Of a stretch of 64,000 bases of DNA, positions 17,287-25,898 are shown in pieces. The translations under genes and the position numbers were made by a program. Origin of the DNA: Ensifer canadensis (GTDB lineage: Bacteria > Pseudomonadota > Alphaproteobacteria > Rhizobiales > Rhizobiaceae); assembly GCF_017488845.2 (NCBI RefSeq), contig NZ_CP083370.1, positions 1,240,001 to 1,304,000 of the forward strand, in the 5' to 3' direction. Below the pieces are notes generated by a model, which did no database searches, was not told the origin of the DNA, and saw only the letters and a list, made by a program, of their open reading frames with translations. Within the stretch, counting starts at the first letter, position 1. Every line of letters begins with the position of its first letter.

Positions 17287-18477
17287 ATGGCAGACAGCGG
17301 CAATGTGAATGGCAAGATGGGTATCAACACCCGACTGGCCCATACCGGAAACAAACCTTCCGACTATTTCGGTTTCGTCAATCCACCGGTCGTTCACGCG
17401 TCCACGGTGCTGTTCCCGAACGCCAGGGCGATGGAGACGCGCGAGCAGAAATACACCTACGGCACCCGTGGCACACCGACGACGGATGCGCTCTGTGACG
17501 CGATCAACGAGCTCGAGGGAGCTGCAGGCACGATCCTCGTTCCCTCGGGCCTTGCTGCCGTCACCGTGCCGTTCCTCGCCTATCTCTCGTCCGGCGACCA
17601 TGCGCTCATCGTCGATTCGGTCTATTTCCCGACCCGGCATTTCTGCGACACGATGCTGAAGCGTCTCGGCGTTACCGTCGAATATTACGACCCGATGATT
17701 GGCGCTGCGATCGAAAGCCTGGTTCGCCCGAACACGCGCCTGGTTCATACGGAGGCGCCAGGCTCCAATACGTTCGAGATGCAGGATATCCGGGCGATAG
17801 CCGACGTCGCGCACCGCCACGGCTGCGTTGTCACCATGGACAACACCTGGGCGACACCGGTCTATTTCAAACCGCTCGACCATGGCGTCGACGTGTCGAT
17901 CCATGCTTCCACCAAATATCCCTCAGGCCATTCCGACGTGCTGCTCGGCACGGTCTCCGCCAACGCCGCCCATTGGCCGGCGCTGACGGAAGCCATGGTC
18001 ACGCTCGGCGTCTGCGTGTCTCCGGATGACAGCTACCAGATCCTGCGCGGGCTGCGCACCATGGGCATCCGCCTCGAGCGGCACCAGGAAAGCGCGCTGT
18101 CGCTCGCCACGTGGCTGGAAGGCCGTGATGAGGTTGCCCGCGTTCTGCATCCGGCGCTTCCGAGCTTCCCCGGCCACGACCTCTGGAAGCGCGATTTTAC
18201 CGGGGCGAGCGGCATCTTTTCCTTCGTGCTGAAAGCTGAAAGCCCCGAGCGCTTCAAGGCGAAGGCGCACGCGTTCCTCGATGCGCTGTCGCTGTTCGGC
18301 CTTGGATATTCCTGGGGCGGCTTCGAAAGTCTGGCGCTTCACGTTGGCCTGTCGGATCGAAAGGTGGCGTTGGCGCCGACCGAGGGGCCGGTCCTTCGCC
18401 TGCAGATCGGTCTTGAGGATGTTGCCGATATTCGCCGGGATATCGAGGCGGGACTTGCCGCAGCAAGGGCAGTCTGA
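17287..18477 (+). CDS. metC: Cystathionine beta-lyase (Cys/Met metabolism PLP enzyme)
   Basis: The 396-residue fold-type I PLP enzyme splits cystathionine to homocysteine, pyruvate and ammonia in methionine synthesis. The PLP lysine is K210 in HASTKYPSGHSD. The upstream phosphate-binding part includes SGLAAVT and the DNTWATP segment. Length and motif set match the alphaproteobacterial MetC group. ATG 17287 follows an AT-rich leader with no clear Shine-Dalgarno. The frame is open far upstream, but that part overlaps aapJ in antisense. Its stop lies six bases from the stop of the convergent monooxygenase gene. Confidence 0.88.
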   Translation: MADSGNVNGKMGINTRLAHTGNKPSDYFGFVNPPVVHASTVLFPNARAMETREQKYTYGTRGTPTTDALCDAINELEGAAGTILVPSGLAAVTVPFLAYLSSGDHALIVDSVYFPTRHFCDTMLKRLGVTVEYYDPMIGAAIESLVRPNTRLVHTEAPGSNTFEMQDIRAIADVAHRHGCVVTMDNTWATPVYFKPLDHGVDVSIHASTKYPSGHSDVLLGTVSANAAHWPALTEAMVTLGVCVSPDDSYQILRGLRTMGIRLERHQESALSLATWLEGRDEVARVLHPALPSFPGHDLWKRDFTGASGIFSFVLKAESPERFKAKAHAFLDALSLFGLGYSWGGFESLALHVGLSDRKVALAPTEGPVLRLQIGLEDVADIRRDIEAGLAAARAV

Positions 18478-18483
18478 CCGTTT

Positions 18484-19650
18484 TTAGCGTTCGGGAGCGC
18501 CGTAGCCGTAGAGCCAATCGAAATCGGCTGCGAGCGCTTCCGGACCCTTCATCGACAGGACGATATCTCGCCCGAGCCGGAACGGGCCGCGGGCGTGGTA
18601 GGCGAAGCGGTTGAAAGCGGCGCGGCGGCGCACTTGGGCGATGCGTGGCCGGCGTGTGGCCTCGAAGGCCCTCAGCGCTTCGCTGATGTCGTTTGCGCTG
18701 CTGAGGCAGGCTGCAAGTGCGTCTGCATCTTCGATCGCCATGGCAGCGCCTTGCGCCGCAAACGGCGTCATCGCATGGGCAGCGTCCCCGATCAGAACGA
18801 TCTTTCGCCCATCCTGCCAAGCGCCGTCAGTCACTGTGCAAAGTGGCCAATAGGTCGGCGCGTCGGCGTTTTTCAGCAATGTTTGCAGGCCGTTGTTCCA
18901 GGTTGAGAAGGCGTCAAGGTAGTCGCGACGCCTGACTTCGGAATCCTTGCCGACCCAGACGCCGTCGGTTTCCTTGCCTTCGATGATCGCAACCAGGTTG
19001 AAGCCGCCAATTTCTCGCAGGGGATAGGCGACAAGATGCGCCCGTGCGCCAAGAAAGGCGGTAACGCGATCCGGCTGCAGAAGGTTGTCGGCGGCAGCGC
19101 GCGTGACCGTCAAGCGCCAGGCGACATTGCCCGAAAACTGGACGGTGCCAGCACCCGCAATCGCATTGCGCAGGCGCGACCAGATGCCATCGGCACCGAT
19201 GATCAGCGCCGGCGTCCGCCCGGTAGTGGAGGCAATCGCCTGTTCGGCATCGCCTTCGATGCGGTGTCCCAGGTGGAGACGGCAGCGCGGCTCGGCCGTC
19301 ACGGCGGCAATCAGGATTCGTTGAAGGCTTGCCCGGTGTAACACGCCGTAGGGCGCGCTCCAGCGGTCACGGGCAAAACGCCCCGAGGGAACGCGTGCAA
19401 GCGCGCGAAGCGACTTTCCATCGACGAGCGTGATCGCATCCGGCTCGGTCCAGACGGATTCGAGCGCGTCGAGCAAGCCGAGTTCGCTGAGGATGCGCGA
19501 TGCATTCGGGGAAAGCTGAAGCCCGGCGCCGACTTCGGTCAGAACGGCCGCCTGTTCGATAATGTCGACGTCGAAGCCGCGATGCGCGAGGCACAGGGCC
19601 GCCGTGAGCCCGCCGATGCCGGCACCGACGATCGCGACCGCGGTTGACAT
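18484..19650 (-). CDS. FAD-dependent monooxygenase (salicylate hydroxylase-like)
   Basis: The 388-residue group A flavoprotein monooxygenase has an N-terminal dinucleotide motif GAGIGGLTAALCLAHRGFDV (residues 8-27), the DG motif around IIGADGIWSRLR, and the GD motif GDAAHAMTPFAAQGAAMAIED. The architecture fits UbiH/salicylate hydroxylase relatives; the aromatic substrate cannot be predicted. It begins 11 bases after the zinc-finger gene on the same strand and is probably co-transcribed with it. Confidence 0.88.
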   Translation of the reverse strand: MSTAVAIVGAGIGGLTAALCLAHRGFDVDIIEQAAVLTEVGAGLQLSPNASRILSELGLLDALESVWTEPDAITLVDGKSLRALARVPSGRFARDRWSAPYGVLHRASLQRILIAAVTAEPRCRLHLGHRIEGDAEQAIASTTGRTPALIIGADGIWSRLRNAIAGAGTVQFSGNVAWRLTVTRAAADNLLQPDRVTAFLGARAHLVAYPLREIGGFNLVAIIEGKETDGVWVGKDSEVRRRDYLDAFSTWNNGLQTLLKNADAPTYWPLCTVTDGAWQDGRKIVLIGDAAHAMTPFAAQGAAMAIEDADALAACLSSANDISEALRAFEATRRPRIAQVRRRAAFNRFAYHARGPFRLGRDIVLSMKGPEALAADFDWLYGYGAPER

Positions 19651-19661
19651 CCGCGCGGGTA

Positions 19662-19907
19662 TCAGGTCGCCTGGAAGGTGAAGAGACAGCCCGGCGGGTT
19701 GGTTTCGGTCGCCTTCAGCTTCGGATTGTAGCGATAGAGCGTCGAGCAGTAGGAGCAGACCTTTTCATTGTCGTCGCCCATGTCGATGAAGATGTGCGGG
19801 TGGTCGTAGGGAACGGACGCGCCGGTGCACATGAATTCCTTGACGCCGATCTCGATTGCCTGATGTCCGCCGTCATTCTGGAAATGGGGGATGCTGTGGC
19901 CGGCCAT
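19662..19907 (-). CDS. Zinc-finger CHCC domain protein, NDUFS6-like complex I subunit
   Basis: The protein has 81 residues. It carries the zf-CHCC pattern C-X8-H-P-H, then C-X2-C (CTGASVPYDHPH...CSYC), the zinc site of mitochondrial NDUFS6. In alphaproteobacteria the homologue is an accessory subunit of respiratory complex I, encoded away from the nuo operon. ATG 19907 starts the conserved MAGHSIPHF; the frame continues 31 codons upstream without conservation. Complex I function is by family, not context, since no nuo genes are nearby. Confidence 0.85.
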   Translation of the reverse strand: MAGHSIPHFQNDGGHQAIEIGVKEFMCTGASVPYDHPHIFIDMGDDNEKVCSYCSTLYRYNPKLKATETNPPGCLFTFQAT

Positions 19908-20083
19908 GTCATGCTCCGATGTATGCAAGTCTTTGAGGGTCGAATTTGCCGGCACCATAGTGAGCTTTGTTGCAAAAGTGTAGCGGCAAACACGCCGCAC
20001 CTGTGGTTTTTGCCGGGCCGGGGTTCCCCTCTACGGGACGACAAATTAGGTTGCGCCAAACCGATGCCGCCTCAAGGACCAGA

Positions 20084-20872
20084 ATGATGGATCTCAATCC
20101 GCCGCCATTTTCGCACTTCACGCATGAAGGGCTGGATATCGCCTTCTTCGACGAGGGCGATCCTTCCGGTGCGCCGATCCTGCTCGTTCACGGCTTTGCT
20201 TCGAGCGCCAACGTCAACTGGGTTTTTCCCGGCTGGCTGAAGACGCTTGGCGATGCCGGTTACCGGGTAATCGCGTTCGACAACCGTGGCCATGGCAAAA
20301 GTAGCAAGCCATACGATCCAGCCCTCTACCATCCCCAGCAGATGGCCGGCGATGCGGTCGCACTGCTCGGGCATCTCGGCATCGCAGAGGCGCATGTGAT
20401 GGGCTATTCGATGGGCGCGCGCATCTCCGCATTCCTGGCGCTTGCCCATCCCGACCGCGTGCGCTCTCTGGTGTTCGGTGGCCTCGGTATGGGCATGGTC
20501 ACCGGGGTCGGCGATTGGGACCCGATCGCCGACGCGCTGGTTGCGCCGTCGCTCGATGTGGTGACGCATGCACGCGGCCGCATGTTCCGCGCGTTTGCCG
20601 ACCAGACCAAGAGCGATCGTCAGGCACTGGCCGCCTGCATATCGACGTCGCGTGACCTTCTGACCGCCGAGGATATGGGCCGCATCGACGCTCCGACCTT
20701 GATCGGCGTCGGCACAACGGACGATATCGCCGGCTCGCCGCAGGAACTTGCAGACCTGATGCCGAATGCCTGTGCGCTTGATATTCCGGGCAGGGACCAT
20801 ATGCTTGCGGTCGGTGATCGGGTGTTCAAGAAGGCGGTACTCGAATTTCTCGAAGAGGTGGGGCGAGCTTAG
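20084..20872 (+). CDS. Alpha/beta hydrolase
   Basis: The 262-residue alpha/beta hydrolase has an oxyanion region LLVHGFASSANVNW, the strand-turn FDNRGHGKS, the nucleophile serine in GYSMG (GxSxG), and a late catalytic histidine in GRDHML. The acid is probably the aspartate in GTTDDIAG. ATG 20084 and ATG 20087 are adjacent; AAGGA spacing slightly favours the second. Substrate unknown. It lies upstream of cysE by 100 bases. Confidence 0.88.
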   Translation: MMDLNPPPFSHFTHEGLDIAFFDEGDPSGAPILLVHGFASSANVNWVFPGWLKTLGDAGYRVIAFDNRGHGKSSKPYDPALYHPQQMAGDAVALLGHLGIAEAHVMGYSMGARISAFLALAHPDRVRSLVFGGLGMGMVTGVGDWDPIADALVAPSLDVVTHARGRMFRAFADQTKSDRQALAACISTSRDLLTAEDMGRIDAPTLIGVGTTDDIAGSPQELADLMPNACALDIPGRDHMLAVGDRVFKKAVLEFLEEVGRA

Positions 20873-20972
20873 GTGTGTCTACGACCTCTGGTCGAACTGT
20901 GGCCCGGCCATTTATGTCCTGCCGGATTTCCCCTATATTGAAGGCATCGACCGATTAAGAAGGAGTGCGACG

Positions 20973-21800
20973 ATGGTCGCGACGACCGAACTTCGTCAGA
21001 CGGAATCCCTCAAGTTGATGGACCCGATCTGGAGCAGCCTGCGCGAGGAGGCCCGTCTTGCCGCCGAGCAGGATCCGATGCTGGCAGCGTTCCTCTATTC
21101 GACGGTCGTCAACCAGCATTCGCTGGAAGAAAGCGTCATCTACCGTATCTGCGAGCGCCTCGATCATCCCGATCTGCAGGCGAACCTGCTGCGGCAGACA
21201 TTTGCCGAAATGCTGGAGGATTGGCCGGAATGGGGCGCGATCCTGCGCGTCGACATCCAGGCCGTCTACGATCGAGACCCGGCCTGCACCCGCTTCCTTG
21301 AGCCCGTGCTTTACTTCAAAGGCTTTCACGCGATCCAGACGCACCGTCTCGCCCATTGGCTCCTGAAGCGCGGGCGCCGGGATTTCGCGTTCTATCTGCA
21401 GAGCAGGGCATCCAGCGTCTACCAGACCGACATCAATCCGGCTGCCCGGATCGGCCGCGGTATCTTCCTCGATCACGCCACCGGGCTGGTGGTCGGCGAA
21501 ACCGCTGTCATCGGCGACAACGTTTCAATCCTGCATGGGGTCACGCTTGGCGGCACCGGCAAGGAAGGCAGCGACCGTCATCCGAAGATCGCCGACGGCG
21601 TGCTGATCGGTGCAGGCGCCAAGATCCTCGGCAATATCCACATCGGCCACTGCTCGCGCATTGCTGCCGGCTCGGTCGTCCTCAAACCGGTGCCGCCGAA
21701 AACGACGGTTGCGGGCGTTCCCGCCAAGGTCGTCGGCGAAGCCGGGTGTTCCGAACCGTCGCGCCAGATGGACCAGATCCTGAGCAGCTTCGAAATTTGA
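20973..21800 (+). CDS. cysE: Serine O-acetyltransferase
   Basis: The 275-residue enzyme acetylates L-serine with acetyl-CoA, the first step of cysteine synthesis. An N-terminal helical domain (about 1-140) precedes a left-handed beta-helix of hexapeptide repeats. Active-site features include IFLDHATGLVVGETAVIGD and the GGTGKEGSDRHPKI loop. The C-terminal tail ending SSFEI fits the Ile-terminated peptide that docks into O-acetylserine sulfhydrylase (CysK). The start ATG has a good AGGAG seven bases upstream. A perfect CTATAT -10-like box at 20933 suggests its own promoter. Confidence 0.96.
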   Translation: MVATTELRQTESLKLMDPIWSSLREEARLAAEQDPMLAAFLYSTVVNQHSLEESVIYRICERLDHPDLQANLLRQTFAEMLEDWPEWGAILRVDIQAVYDRDPACTRFLEPVLYFKGFHAIQTHRLAHWLLKRGRRDFAFYLQSRASSVYQTDINPAARIGRGIFLDHATGLVVGETAVIGDNVSILHGVTLGGTGKEGSDRHPKIADGVLIGAGAKILGNIHIGHCSRIAAGSVVLKPVPPKTTVAGVPAKVVGEAGCSEPSRQMDQILSSFEI

Positions 21801-21900
21801 ACCATCGGGAACCGGTGCGTAGCTGCTTTCGAGGGGTTTACACCCGCCAATGCAGCGTGCGAGAAGCGCCGCACATCAAAAACGGCTACGGAGAAGACAT

Positions 21901-22104
21901 TTGAAGCCCGAAGAAATCCGCAAGCTTGAAGCCTACCTCAAGCGCACGTTCAACCAGTCGATGGTCGTCAAGGCTCGCCCGAAGAAGGACGAGTCGGCTG
22001 AAGTCTATCTCGGTGACGAATTCCTCGGCGTCGTCTTCCGCGACGAAGAAGATGGCGAACTGTCCTACAACTTCTCCATGGCGATCCTTGACATCGACCT
22101 CTAA
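21901..22104 (+). CDS. DUF3126 family protein (TTG start)
   Basis: The 67-residue protein MKPEEIRKLEAYLKRTFNQS... matches the small DUF3126 family restricted to alphaproteobacteria, of unknown function. TTG 21901 gives exactly the conserved N-terminus, with GGAGAAG as ribosome site; no ATG start fits. The sequence is rich in charged residues (VVKARPKKDESAEVYLGDEF), with a beta-strand-rich centre. It follows cysE by 100 bases in the same direction and is closed by a terminator. Confidence 0.82.
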   Translation: MKPEEIRKLEAYLKRTFNQSMVVKARPKKDESAEVYLGDEFLGVVFRDEEDGELSYNFSMAILDIDL

Positions 22105-22131
22105 GTCGCTGATCGATGGTTTCAGGAAATG

Positions 22132-22162
22132 ACCCGGTGGCGAGCGATCGCGCCGGGTTTTT
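22132..22162 (+). terminator. Terminator after DUF3126
   Basis: Stem CCCGG-T-GGCG/CGCGCCGGG is followed by TTTTT at 22158-22162. Confidence 0.75.
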
Positions 22163-22254
22163 CAATGCTTCATGTTTTTTCAGGGCGTAAAGTCGAAGAA
22201 TTTTGAACGTCGGCTGCGTTTTTTCATCAAGCTGTTGCAAGTATTGTGTTTTAT

Positions 22255-22300
22255 TGCACTGCACGCTGGACTTGACTTTTTGTGCAGTGCACATAAACTA
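22255..22300 (+). promoter_or_regulatory. Phasin promoter with TGC-rich inverted repeat (PhaR-type operator)
   Basis: TGCACTGCAC (22255-22264) is repeated in inverted form as GTGCAGTGCA (22282-22291). TTGACT (22272-22277) and TAAACT (22294-22299), 16 bases apart, form a sigma70-type promoter whose spacer contains the second arm. This geometry suits repression. Phasin genes are classically repressed by PhaR/AniA, which binds TGC/GCA-rich sites and is released by polyhydroxybutyrate. Confidence 0.6.
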
Positions 22301-22337
22301 AAGCCTTCAGATCAGGCCGTCACTAAGGAGACACCCG

Positions 22338-22691
22338 ATGTTCAACTTCGATGATGCAAACAAGAAAAGCAAAGAAGCCATTGACGTGGCTGTGAAAAGC
22401 TATTCCGCCTGGACCAAGGGCCTTCAGGCCATTGCGACCGAGGCTGCCGATTTTTCCAAGAAGTCCTTCGAAGACAGCGTTGCCCATGTGGAGAAGCTCT
22501 CCAGCGTCAAGAGCGTCGAGACGGCCTTCGAACTGCAGACCAATTTCCTGAAGTCGAGCTATGAAGGCTTCTTTGCCGAGGCAACCAAGATCGGCGAGAT
22601 GTATGCCGACCTCGCCAAGGACGCCTACAAGCCGTACGAAGCGCCGGTTGCCAAGGCAACCGCAGCGGTCAAGGCTGCTGCTGCCGCGTAA
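22338..22691 (+). CDS. Phasin family protein (PHB granule-associated)
   Basis: The 117-residue protein coats polyhydroxybutyrate granules. It is almost entirely amphipathic helix (FNFDDANKKSKEAIDVAVKS... and the phasin core with FELQTNFLKSSYEGFFAEATK), ending in an Ala/Lys tail typical of phasins. The ribosome site AAGGAG is well placed. It has its own promoter and terminator, so it is monocistronic. The TGC-rich inverted repeat in the promoter indicates PhaR/AniA control tied to PHB amount. Confidence 0.9.
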   Translation: MFNFDDANKKSKEAIDVAVKSYSAWTKGLQAIATEAADFSKKSFEDSVAHVEKLSSVKSVETAFELQTNFLKSSYEGFFAEATKIGEMYADLAKDAYKPYEAPVAKATAAVKAAAAA

Positions 22692-22719
22692 CGCAACGGA
22701 TCATTGCCGTCATTTGGAA

Positions 22720-22751
22720 GGCCGGTCGCCGATACAGCGACCGGCCTTTTT
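22720..22751 (+). terminator. Terminator after phasin gene
   Basis: A perfect 10-bp stem GGCCGGTCGC/GCGACCGGCC with a seven-base loop is followed by TTTTT. Confidence 0.9.
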
Positions 22752-22820
22752 GCTGTTTCGCGCACTTCGCGGTGGATCGAAGAAAGTTGATCAATCTTCT
22801 GCCTCTCCGTGCGATTATGA

Positions 22821-22848
22821 TTGCAGTGCGTTGGTTCGGTCTTAAAAT
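22821..22848 (+). promoter_or_regulatory. Candidate promoter of clpS-clpA
   Basis: TTGCAG and TAAAAT are separated by 16 bases, about 85 bases before clpS. The -10 matches the consensus at five of six positions; the -35 is weak. Confidence 0.4.
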
Positions 22849-22932
22849 CTAGAAACGAACCATTAGATAAAGGGCAAGCACGCTGCGGCCACATCAGATG
22901 GATCCGCGGCTTGTACTAAGGAAAAGACACGA

Positions 22933-23286
22933 ATGATCGCCATGCCGGTCCGGATGCAGCAAGGAAGCGACGACGAAGGAGGCGGAAGCAATCGCAGCAC
23001 CTCCGTCATCACGCGCACCAAGCCGAAGACCAAGAAGCCGAGTTTGTATCGCGTTCTGCTTTTGAATGACGATTACACGCCAATGGAGTTTGTCATCCAC
23101 ATTCTGGAACGTTTTTTTCAGAAGAACCCGGAAGAGGCGACTCGCATTATGCTCCACGTCCACAATCACGGTGTGGGGGAGTGCGGCGTCTTTACGTACG
23201 AAGTCGCCGAAACGAAGGTGACGCAGGTGATGGATTTCGCCCGCCAGCATCAGCATCCGTTGCAATGCGTCATGGAAAAGAAATGA
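22933..23286 (+). CDS. clpS: ClpS adaptor protein (N-end rule)
   Basis: The 117-residue adaptor delivers proteins with N-degrons (Leu, Phe, Tyr, Trp) to ClpAP. The flexible N-terminus (about 1-35, Gly/Ser/Lys-rich) precedes the compact ClpS fold. Hallmarks are [13 protein letters not shown], which forms the substrate pocket, and [19 protein letters not shown]. It lies nine bases before clpA, the usual partner, as one transcription unit. Confidence 0.95.
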   Translation: MIAMPVRMQQGSDDEGGGSNRSTSVITRTKPKTKKPSLYRVLLLNDDYTPMEFVIHILERFFQKNPEEATRIMLHVHNHGVGECGVFTYEVAETKVTQVMDFARQHQHPLQCVMEKK

Positions 23287-23295
23287 GGAACTAAC

Positions 23296-25815
23296 GTGCC
23301 AACATTTTCGCCCAGCCTCGAAAAGGCGCTGCACCAGGCACTGACTTTTGCCAACGAGCGCCACCACGAATATGCGACGCTTGAGCATCTGCTTCTGGCA
23401 TTGATCGACGATGCCGACGCAGCGGCCGTGATGGGCGCGTGCAACGTCAATCTCGAGACGCTGCGCAAGACCGTGACAGATTATGTCGACAACGAATTGT
23501 CGAACCTGATCACCGGCTATGACGAGGATTCGAAGCCGACCGCCGGTTTCCAGCGCGTCATCCAGCGCGCCGTCATTCATGTCCAATCGTCCGGACGCGA
23601 GGAAGTGACGGGGGCGAACGTTCTCGTTGCCATCTTCGCCGAGCGCGAGAGCCATGCCGCCTATTTCCTGCAGGAGCAGGAGATGACGCGCTACGACGCG
23701 GTCAACTTCATCTCGCACGGTATCGGCAAACGGCCGGGAAGCTCCGAGGCACGTCCGGTGCGCGGAGCTGAGGAACACGAATCCGAGCAGAAGCCTGCAC
23801 GCGAAAACGAAGAGGCAAGCGCCAAAAAGCAGCAGGATGCCCTGACGGCCTATTGCGTCAATCTCAACGAAAAGGCGAAGTCCGGCAAGATCGATCCTCT
23901 GATCGGCCGCCACGCCGAGGTCAACCGCACGATCCAGGTTCTCTGCCGCCGTTCGAAGAACAACCCGCTCTATGTCGGCGACCCCGGCGTCGGCAAGACG
24001 GCGATCGCCGAGGGCCTTGCCAAGCGCATCATCGAAAAGAAGGTGCCGGAGGCGCTCCAGGACGCGACGATCTTTTCGCTCGACATGGGCACGCTGCTGG
24101 CCGGAACGCGCTATCGCGGCGATTTCGAAGAGCGCCTGAAGCAGGTCGTCAAGGAACTCGAGGACTACCCGGGTGCGGTGCTGTTCATCGATGAAATCCA
24201 TACGGTCATCGGTGCCGGCGCCACCTCAGGCGGCGCTATGGATGCGTCGAACCTGTTGAAGCCTGCGCTTTCGTCGGGCGCGATCCGCTGCATCGGGTCG
24301 ACCACCTACAAGGAATACCGGCAGTTCTTCGAAAAGGACCGCGCGCTGGTGCGCCGCTTCCAGAAGATCGACGTCAACGAGCCGACGATCGCCGATACCA
24401 TCGAGATCATGAAAGGCCTGAAGCCCTACTTCGAGGATTATCATCATCTGAAATACTCGAACGAGGCGATCAAGGCGGCGGTCGAGCTTTCGGCCCGCTA
24501 CATCAACGACCGCAAGCTGCCGGACAAGGCGATCGACGTGATCGACGAATCCGGTGCAGCCCAGATGTTGCTGCCGGTCAGCAAGCGCCGCAAGCTGATC
24601 ACCGAGCGGGAGATCGAAGCCACCGTCGCGACAATGGCCCGCATTCCGCCGAAGACCGTCTCCAAGGACGACGAGGCGGTGCTGGCCAACCTCGAGAAGG
24701 AACTGCGTTCCGTCGTCTACGGCCAGGATCTGGCGATCGAGGCGCTTGCCTCGTCGATCAAGCTCGCCCGCGCGGGCCTGCGTGAACCGAACAAGCCGAT
24801 CGGCTGCTACGTCTTCTCCGGTCCGACCGGCGTCGGCAAGACCGAAGTCGCCAAGCAGCTTGCGACGTCGCTCGGCGTCGAGCTCCTACGTTTCGATATG
24901 TCGGAATACATGGAGCGGCACACCGTATCGCGTCTGCTCGGTGCACCTCCCGGCTATGTCGGCTTCGACCAGGGCGGCCTTCTGACCGATGGCGTCGACC
25001 AGCATCCGCATTGCGTGCTGCTGCTTGACGAAATCGAGAAGGCGCATCCAGACCTGTTCAACATCCTGCTGCAGGTCATGGACCATGGCTCGCTCACGGA
25101 TCACAACGGCAAGAAGATCGACTTCCGTAACGTCATCCTGATCATGACGACCAATGCGGGCGCTTCGGAAATGGCACGGGCCGCTATCGGCTTCGGGTCG
25201 TCCAAGCGCACCGGCGAGGACGAAGAAGCGTTGAACCGCCTGTTCACGCCCGAGTTCCGCAACCGTCTCGATGCGGTCATCCCGTTCGCATCGCTGCCGA
25301 CGCCGGTTATCCATCAGGTCGTGCAGAAGTTCGTCATGCAGCTGGAAACCCAGTTGGCCGAACGCAACGTCACGTTCGATCTGGCGCCCGATGCCATCGC
25401 GTGGCTTGCCGAGAAGGGCTACGACGAGAAGATGGGTGCGCGGCCGCTCGCCCGCGTCATCCAGGAGCACATCAAGAAACCGCTCGCCGACGAGATTCTG
25501 TTCGGCAAGTTGAAGAAGGGCGGCGTACTGCGCGTGACGATCGGCACGAAGGCCGACGGAACCAAGGGGTTGCTGCTTGATGCCGTTCCGGAAACGGCGC
25601 CAATCAGGCCGAAGGCGGAAGTGACCCGCCCCGCGATGAAGAGCGCCAAACCGAAGAAGGCCGAGGAAAAGGAAGCCGTCGGCGCTGAACCGGCACCGAA
25701 GGCCAAGCCGAAGAAGGTAGCAACCAAGTCGTCTTCGGACGACGACGGTAAGGCTGCCGGCGAGGCGAGCCCACGAAAGGGCAAGACGGTGCCGAAGGTG
25801 CCACGCAAGAAGTAG
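23296..25815 (+). CDS. clpA: ATP-dependent Clp protease ATP-binding subunit ClpA
   Basis: This 839-residue AAA+ unfoldase feeds ClpP. In order, it has the Clp N-domain repeats (1-150), the first AAA module with GDPGVGKT near residue 229, and the second AAA module with GPTGVGKT near 511 and the SEYMERHTVSRLLGAPPGYVG segment. A Lys/Pro/Ala-rich tail of about 75 residues has no counterpart in the 758-residue E. coli protein, but similar tails occur in rhizobial ClpA as I recall. The start codon is GTG. It is coupled to clpS; clpP is not in the window. Confidence 0.95.
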   Translation: MPTFSPSLEKALHQALTFANERHHEYATLEHLLLALIDDADAAAVMGACNVNLETLRKTVTDYVDNELSNLITGYDEDSKPTAGFQRVIQRAVIHVQSSGREEVTGANVLVAIFAERESHAAYFLQEQEMTRYDAVNFISHGIGKRPGSSEARPVRGAEEHESEQKPARENEEASAKKQQDALTAYCVNLNEKAKSGKIDPLIGRHAEVNRTIQVLCRRSKNNPLYVGDPGVGKTAIAEGLAKRIIEKKVPEALQDATIFSLDMGTLLAGTRYRGDFEERLKQVVKELEDYPGAVLFIDEIHTVIGAGATSGGAMDASNLLKPALSSGAIRCIGSTTYKEYRQFFEKDRALVRRFQKIDVNEPTIADTIEIMKGLKPYFEDYHHLKYSNEAIKAAVELSARYINDRKLPDKAIDVIDESGAAQMLLPVSKRRKLITEREIEATVATMARIPPKTVSKDDEAVLANLEKELRSVVYGQDLAIEALASSIKLARAGLREPNKPIGCYVFSGPTGVGKTEVAKQLATSLGVELLRFDMSEYMERHTVSRLLGAPPGYVGFDQGGLLTDGVDQHPHCVLLLDEIEKAHPDLFNILLQVMDHGSLTDHNGKKIDFRNVILIMTTNAGASEMARAAIGFGSSKRTGEDEEALNRLFTPEFRNRLDAVIPFASLPTPVIHQVVQKFVMQLETQLAERNVTFDLAPDAIAWLAEKGYDEKMGARPLARVIQEHIKKPLADEILFGKLKKGGVLRVTIGTKADGTKGLLLDAVPETAPIRPKAEVTRPAMKSAKPKKAEEKEAVGAEPAPKAKPKKVATKSSSDDDGKAAGEASPRKGKTVPKVPRKK

Positions 25816-25837
25816 CCCGATCGGGCATGATGTTTGG

Positions 25838-25869
25838 CGCTGCCGGATGGTCTCATCCGGCAGCGTTTC
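25838..25869 (+). terminator. Terminator after clpA
   Basis: A perfect 12-bp stem CGCTGCCGGATG/CATCCGGCAGCG with a GTCT loop is followed by a short T-rich run. Confidence 0.78.
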
Positions 25870-25898
25870 TCTGAATGAAAACAATCCCGGAATGACTG

